A stretch of 64,000 nt of DNA, from positions 1 to 64,000 of the forward strand of contig JBBRTV010000021.1 of assembly GCA_038243995.1 (NCBI GenBank), written 5' to 3'. A program made the translations under genes and the position numbers. Below the pieces are notes generated by a model. The model did not search any database. It saw nothing but the letters and a program-made list of their open reading frames with translations, and was not told where the DNA came from. The stretch comes from Scleromatobacter sp038243995 (GTDB lineage: Bacteria; Pseudomonadota; Gammaproteobacteria; Burkholderiales; Burkholderiaceae_C). Of the stretch, positions 59,873-64,000 are shown in pieces (positions within the stretch are counted from its first letter, which is position 1; each line of letters opens with the position of its first letter).

Positions 59873-59960
59873 GACATGACGATGAAACGCGGCGCGGGTT
59901 CGTGCTGACGGGTGCCCGCGACCACAGCGCGACAGCGCGACAGTGTGCTGCGTGCCCGCG

Positions 59961-61406
59961 TCAGTCCGGCAGGAGCACGCCCGGGTTGAACAGGCCGCGC
60001 GGGTCGAGCGCCGCCTTGATCGACCGCATCATCGCGATGGCCTCGGGCGACTTGCGCAACGCGAGCTCGTGGCGCTTCAACCGGCCGATGCCGTGTTCCG
60101 CCGAGAAGGTGCCGCCGAAGCGCGCGACGACGTCGTAGACGCACGCATTCGCCGCGCTCTCGTGGCGCTGCAGGAAGTCGGCCGCCGACGCGTCGGCGGG
60201 CGCCTGCAGGTTGTAGTGCAGGTTGCCGTCGCCGAGATGACCGAAGGTGATGTGGCGGGCGCCCGGAACGATGGCGGCGAGTGCCGCATCCGCTGCCGCC
60301 ACGAAGGGGGCGAGCGACGACAGCGGCACGCCGATGTCGTGCTTGATGTTCAGGCCTTCGGCGCCTTGCGCGAGCGGAATCGACTCGCGCAGGCGCCACA
60401 TCGTCGCGGCCTGGGCCTGGTTCTGCGCGATCGCGACGTCGCTCAGTTCGCCGGCCTCGGCGGCGGCGAGCAGCGCGGCTTCGGCACCGGAGCGCAGCGT
60501 CGCCTCGGCGTGCGGCGACGCGAGGTCGAACAGCACCGACCACGAGGGCGCAGGCCCGTCGCCCGTCGCGCCCAGGGGTTGACGCAGATCGGGAAAGTGC
60601 CGCCCGACGAGCGCCAGCGCCGCGCCGTTCATCGCCTCGAATCCGACCAGTTCAGCGTCGAACGCGCGGCGCAGGCGGCGCAGCAGCGCGACGGCATCGG
60701 CGATCGTCGCGCACGCGGCCCAGCCGGTGAGGCCGGCGCGCGGCTGCGGAAACAGCCGCAGCGTCGCCGCCGTGATGATGCCCAGCGTGCCTTCGCTGCC
60801 GATGAACAGGTCGCGCAGGTCGTAGCCGGTGTTGTCCTTGCGCAGGCCGTCGAGGCCGCGCCAGATCTCGCCTGTCGCAGTCACGACCTCCAGTCCCAGG
60901 CACAACTCGCGCGCATTGCCGAAGCGCAGCACCTGCGTGCCGCCCGCGTTCGTCGCGAGATTGCCGCCGATCGTGCAGCTGCCCTCCGAGGCCAGGCTCA
61001 GCGGGAACAGCAGGCCGGCGCCGGCGGCGGCCTCCTGCAACGCCTGCAGGACGAGACCCGCCTCGACGGTGATGGTCTGGTTGTCGACGTCGAGCTGGCG
61101 CACGCGGACCAGCCGCGCGAGGCTGACGACGACCTGCCGTCGCGAGCCGTCCGGCACCCCGCCGCCGACCAGCCCCGTGTTGCCGCCCTGCGCGACGATG
61201 CTGGCGCCGTCGGGGCCGGCGCAGCGGCGCACCACGGCGGCGACCTCGTCGGCGCTTCCCGGCAGCACGACGGCCAGGCAGCGGCCGTGGTAGCGGCGGC
61301 GCCAGTCGCGCTCCCAGGAGAGCAGGGCGTCGCGATCGTCGCCGTCGGCGACCCGCACATGCGTCGCGCCGACGATGGCGCGCAGGTCGTCCAGCAAGGC
61401 GGGCAT
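59961..61406 (-). CDS. FAD-linked oxidase, D-2-hydroxyglutarate/D-lactate dehydrogenase family
   Basis: 481 residues. The FAD-binding domain has VLPGSADEVAAVVRRCAG, IVAQGGNTGLVGGGVPDG and SLASEGSCTIGGNLATNAGG. The C-terminal domain shows FGHLGDGNLHYNL and FGGTFSAEHGIGRLKRHELA, the metal- and substrate-site motifs of the VAO/D-2-hydroxyacid group. It oxidises a D-2-hydroxy acid and passes electrons to a quinone or flavoprotein. The precise substrate is not visible. ATG at 61406; an earlier start adds an Arg/His-rich run. Confidence 0.9.
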   Translation of the reverse strand: MPALLDDLRAIVGATHVRVADGDDRDALLSWERDWRRRYHGRCLAVVLPGSADEVAAVVRRCAGPDGASIVAQGGNTGLVGGGVPDGSRRQVVVSLARLVRVRQLDVDNQTITVEAGLVLQALQEAAAGAGLLFPLSLASEGSCTIGGNLATNAGGTQVLRFGNARELCLGLEVVTATGEIWRGLDGLRKDNTGYDLRDLFIGSEGTLGIITAATLRLFPQPRAGLTGWAACATIADAVALLRRLRRAFDAELVGFEAMNGAALALVGRHFPDLRQPLGATGDGPAPSWSVLFDLASPHAEATLRSGAEAALLAAAEAGELSDVAIAQNQAQAATMWRLRESIPLAQGAEGLNIKHDIGVPLSSLAPFVAAADAALAAIVPGARHITFGHLGDGNLHYNLQAPADASAADFLQRHESAANACVYDVVARFGGTFSAEHGIGRLKRHELALRKSPEAIAMMRSIKAALDPRGLFNPGVLLPD

Positions 61407-61498
61407 GGCCCGAGCCTGCTCAGGCCGGTGCACGGTCGCCGTGCACGGCCCGTGCACCCGCGCAGGACCTCGGCCGCGACGAAGCCGCGCCGTTCATG

Positions 61499-61924
61499 TC
61501 AATGGGCCGTCCCGGCGTCGGCGCGCGGATCGTCGGACGGCGGCAAGCGCCTGGCCGCCGCGAGTCGCCAGCGCACCTGCGTCGCGCAGGCCGTGAACAG
61601 GACGATCGCGAGCGCGATCTCGAGCGCAGCCAGCCAGCGCGTCGGCGCCGGGTCGGCGATGCGCACCGCGCCTTCGGCGACATAGAGCCAGAGTGCCAGG
61701 CTCAGCCAGCGGTAGGTGTACATGCGGTGCTTGAGCAGGCCCGGCAACGCCGCCACCAGCGGCAGCACCTTGACGACCAGCGTGCCGTGGCCCGTGCGCG
61801 CCCAGACGAGTTCCCAGCCGACGCCCAGGATGATCAACGTGACGGTGGCCGCGACGGCGACCGCCCGCGTGGACGCGGTGACGCGATCGGTTCCGTGCGT
61901 GGCGGGCGTCGAGGGTCGGGACAT
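61499..61924 (-). CDS. DUF2069 membrane protein
   Basis: 141 residues with four membrane helices: AVAVAATVTLIILGVGWEL, LVVKVLPLVAALPGLL, RWLSLALWLYVAEGAV and ALEIALAIVLFTACATQVR. KVLPLVAALPGLLKHRMYTY is the DUF2069 signature. Function unknown. Start ATG 61924; another ATG three codons earlier (61933). Divergent from the YihY gene with only 19 bp between starts. Confidence 0.88.
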   Translation of the reverse strand: MSRPSTPATHGTDRVTASTRAVAVAATVTLIILGVGWELVWARTGHGTLVVKVLPLVAALPGLLKHRMYTYRWLSLALWLYVAEGAVRIADPAPTRWLAALEIALAIVLFTACATQVRWRLAAARRLPPSDDPRADAGTAH

Positions 61925-61943
61925 CTTTGGCATGATAGCCGCC

Positions 61944-63179
61944 ATGATGGATCCCAAGTCACCCGTTGCCCCGTCCCACCTGTCGATTGCGGGGCCCCTG
62001 GAGACACTGCGCACGTGGCCGTGGTTCGAGACCCTGCGCACGCTGCGCGCGCGCTTTCGCGAAGATCGACTCGGCCTCACGGCCAGCAGCCTGACCTTCA
62101 CGACCCTGATCTCGCTGGTGCCCCTGCTGACGGTGATGCTGGCCGTCTTCACCGCATTCCCGATGTTCAGCGCGTTCCAGGTCGGCCTCGAGAAATATTT
62201 CCTGCAGACCCTCGTGCCGCCCAACATCGCCAAGCCGGTGCTGGGCGCGCTGACGATGTTCGCGACGAAGGCGAGCCGGCTCGGGGCGTTCGGCCTGATC
62301 GCGCTGGGCGTGACGGCGATCACGCTCGTGCTGACGATAGACCGCACGCTCAATGCCATCTGGCGCGTCCGCAAGCCGCGCCCGATCGCGCAGCGCGTGC
62401 TGATCTACTGGGCCGTGCTGACGCTGGGCCCGCTGCTCCTGGGCGCCAGCCTGACATTGACCTCGTACGCGGTGTCGGCCTCCAGCGGTCTCGTGCAACA
62501 GATGGCCGGGGGCGTCAGCTTCACGCTCAACGTCGCCGAGTTCATGGCGCTCGCGTTCGCCATGAGCGCGCTGTTCCACTACGTTCCGCACGCACCCGTG
62601 GCGTGGCGCCACGCGATGGCGGGCGGTGTCTTCGTGGCCGCCGGCTTCGAAGTCGCCAAGCGCGCCCTGGGCTGGTACCTGCAGCTGATGCCGAGCTATT
62701 CGAACGTCTACGGCGCCTTCGCGACGGTGCCGATCTTCCTGCTGTGGATCTACCTCGGCTGGGTCATCGTGCTGCTCGGCGCCGTCATTGCGGCTTATGC
62801 GCCCAGCCTGCAGATGCACATGGTGCGGCACGGTCGGCGACCCGGCCAGAAATTCGCCCTGGCGCTTGAGATCGTGCGCCGCCTGCAGCGCACGCGCGAG
62901 GCCGGATCCCACGGCCTGACCGGCCTCGAAATCGCCGCGAGCCTGCGCATCGACCCGCTGCAGATCGAGTCGGTGCTGGAAGCGCTGACCGGGCTCGACT
63001 GGGTGGGTCGCCTCGACGAGCAAGGGCAGGCGCGCTACGTCCTGCTGTGCGATCCGGGGCACACGCCGCTGGCGCCGCTGGTCGACACGTTGTTGCTGGC
63101 GCCGATCGAGGCGCTCGCGCAGGCGAGGGCGCGGATGCAGGTCGATGCCATCCAGTTGTCGGACGTGCTGCCGGCCTGA
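61944..63179 (+). CDS. YihY/UPF0761 family inner-membrane protein
   Basis: 411 residues. Six helices in the first 290 residues: SSLTFTTLISLVPLLTVMLA, then a large loop, FGLIALGVTAITLVLTIDRT with RTLNAIWRV, and YGAFATVPIFLLWIYLGWVI. This is the family once annotated as RNase BN, which it is not. The remaining 120 residues are a soluble helical extension. Function unknown. Two adjacent ATG codons (61944, 61947) may start it. Confidence 0.9.
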   Translation: MMDPKSPVAPSHLSIAGPLETLRTWPWFETLRTLRARFREDRLGLTASSLTFTTLISLVPLLTVMLAVFTAFPMFSAFQVGLEKYFLQTLVPPNIAKPVLGALTMFATKASRLGAFGLIALGVTAITLVLTIDRTLNAIWRVRKPRPIAQRVLIYWAVLTLGPLLLGASLTLTSYAVSASSGLVQQMAGGVSFTLNVAEFMALAFAMSALFHYVPHAPVAWRHAMAGGVFVAAGFEVAKRALGWYLQLMPSYSNVYGAFATVPIFLLWIYLGWVIVLLGAVIAAYAPSLQMHMVRHGRRPGQKFALALEIVRRLQRTREAGSHGLTGLEIAASLRIDPLQIESVLEALTGLDWVGRLDEQGQARYVLLCDPGHTPLAPLVDTLLLAPIEALAQARARMQVDAIQLSDVLPA

Positions 63180-63199
63180 GAAGCTTCGTTCACAGCTGC

Positions 63200-63778
63200 T
63201 CAGGCGGCGTGCACGACCACCATCAAGGCGGTCACCGGCACTTCGCCCGGATTGGAGATGGCGTGGGACACGTCCACCGCGTAGCGCGCGGTCTCGTTGC
63301 CGTGCAGGGTGGACACGTCGGTGCCCGAACGCACTTCGAGCGTGCCGCCGCCCAGCAGGCTCAGGTGTTCGCGCGATCCCGGTTCATGGGCTTCGGATTC
63401 GAGCTTGCCGCCCGGCTGCACGGTCAGCTCGTACCACTCGAACTGGCCGGCGAGCTCGATCGGGCCGAGGATGCGCAACTCGCACTTGCCGTCCGGGCTG
63501 CGCAGCGAGGGCGTCGCATGGCCCGCCACGGTGGTGATCGCCGGCTGGGCGGGGCGCTCGCCGTCGAGCAACTGGCCCAGCGGCACGCCCAGGGCGTTGG
63601 CCAGGCGCCAGACCACGGCCACCGTCGGATTGGCCTGGTTGCGCTCGATCTGCGAGAGCATCGATTTCGACACGCCGGCCAGGCGCGAGAGTTCATCGAG
63701 CGACAGCGCGCGCAGCTGGCGCAATTCCGCCAGGGTGTTGCCGACCCGCGGGGGTTCGACCGAAAGATTGCGCGACAT
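63200..63778 (-). CDS. XRE-cupin transcription regulator
   Basis: 192 residues. A helix-turn-helix at about 12-66 (LRALSLDELSRLAGVSKSML then SQIERNQANPTVAVVWRLA) is joined to a cupin domain at about 115-190 (GGKLESEAHEPGSREHLSLL, then ARYAVDVSHAISNPGEVPVT). This two-domain type senses small metabolites and often regulates neighbouring amino-acid catabolic genes. It is divergent from kbl, with a perfect palindrome between them. ATG 63778 gives the usual family start. Confidence 0.9.
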   Translation of the reverse strand: MSRNLSVEPPRVGNTLAELRQLRALSLDELSRLAGVSKSMLSQIERNQANPTVAVVWRLANALGVPLGQLLDGERPAQPAITTVAGHATPSLRSPDGKCELRILGPIELAGQFEWYELTVQPGGKLESEAHEPGSREHLSLLGGGTLEVRSGTDVSTLHGNETARYAVDVSHAISNPGEVPVTALMVVVHAA

Positions 63779-63849
63779 GATGGCCTCGAGACGTTTTTCT
63801 GGAACGCGCCGTCTTGACGAATCCGGCGATGTTCCTGATACTGCACACA

Positions 63850-63867
63850 TGTTCGATATATCGAACA
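63850..63867. promoter_or_regulatory. 18-bp perfect palindrome between the regulator and kbl
   Basis: TGTTCGATATATCGAACA. TTCGAT inside it and TACATT (63876-63881), 18 bp apart, could form the kbl promoter, so binding would block polymerase. The most likely ligand is the adjacent XRE-cupin protein. Confidence 0.6.
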
Positions 63868-63911
63868 AAGCAAATTACATTAAACAAGATTGTGCCTGAA
63901 GGACGAAGCTC

Positions 63912-64000
63912 ATGACCGGCTCCACCGCATTCAACCAACACATCCAGGCCGAGCTGGACGGCATCCGCGCCGCCGGCCTGTTCAAGAGCGAGCGCATCAT
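63912..64000 (+). CDS. kbl: 2-amino-3-ketobutyrate CoA ligase, N-terminal start only
   Basis: Only 29 complete codons before the window ends: MTGSTAFNQHIQAELDGIRA, then AGLFKSERI. The AGLFKxERI(I) segment is the characteristic start of Kbl, the PLP enzyme that converts 2-amino-3-ketobutyrate and CoA to glycine and acetyl-CoA in threonine breakdown. It should be followed by tdh. The divergent XRE-cupin regulator and the palindrome agree with this. Confidence 0.75.
   Translation, partial: MTGSTAFNQHIQAELDGIRAAGLFKSERI

Noticed and set aside
59920..59950. Tandem CAGCGCGA repeat
   Set aside because: Only two full copies; too short to be a meaningful repeat array.
1..64000. CRISPR arrays, insertion sequences, phage genes, toxin-antitoxin pairs
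   Set aside because: No direct-repeat arrays, transposase, integrase or phage structural motifs are seen on either strand.

Overview
High-GC DNA (about two thirds G+C) from a betaproteobacterium, most probably of the order Burkholderiales. The evidence is the block tpiA-secG-tRNA-Leu-nuoABCDEFGHIJKLMN-NUDIX-DUF1178, an isc cluster headed by iscR, an intracellular Cys-type PHB depolymerase, a free-standing rnfB next to nth, and a DUF2069/YihY pair. I cannot assign a genus. Nearly all genes are ordinary chromosomal ones. I see no phage, IS element, CRISPR array or rRNA.

Layout. 1-1803: end of a maltoporin-like porin, then dgoK and dgoA (D-galactonate catabolism). 2176-8986: an unknown gene, rlhA, a membrane protein, a thioesterase, a DUF1624 protein coupled to rlmB, a VOC protein and a nucleotidyltransferase. 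9009-22202: a mostly minus-strand block with a large secreted astacin protease, a two-gene chromate transporter, a D-2-hydroxyacid dehydrogenase, two unknown tandem genes, btuF-nth, an EamA transporter-rnfB pair, phaZ and tyrB. 22399-28502: uvrB, then the remains of an RsbT/RsbX/sensor-kinase partner-switching module, a SRAP protein and a low-molecular-weight phosphatase. 28752-34650: the Fe-S assembly genes iscR-iscS-iscU-iscA, terminator, GNAT gene, hscB-hscA-fdx. 34731-41375: a small wHTH-like gene, a possible small RNA, tsaD, hsp20, rpsO-pnp and a quinone oxidoreductase. 41422-58532: tpiA, secG, tRNA-Leu(GAG), the complete 14-gene nuo operon for NADH dehydrogenase I, and a NUDIX hydrolase. 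58597-64000: DUF1178, an unknown protein, an FAD-linked oxidase, DUF2069, a YihY-family protein, and an XRE-cupin regulator divergent from the start of kbl.

The isc/hsc genes make Fe-S clusters that nuo, nth, rnfB and probably rlhA need, so the window is rich in Fe-S biology. The least ordinary content is: (a) a decaying stressosome-output module, with rsbT lost to an internal deletion plus frameshift, an intact SpoIIE-type phosphatase, and a hybrid kinase lacking its phosphotransfer core; (b) a PHB depolymerase with a 71-residue Lys/Ala/Pro-rich tail and a PhaR-like operator upstream; (c) an acetyltransferase gene and a terminator splitting the isc operon; (d) a 951-residue astacin protease; (e) a possible bacterial Mpv17-like membrane protein. 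Several clean inverted repeats upstream of genes are listed as candidate operators.
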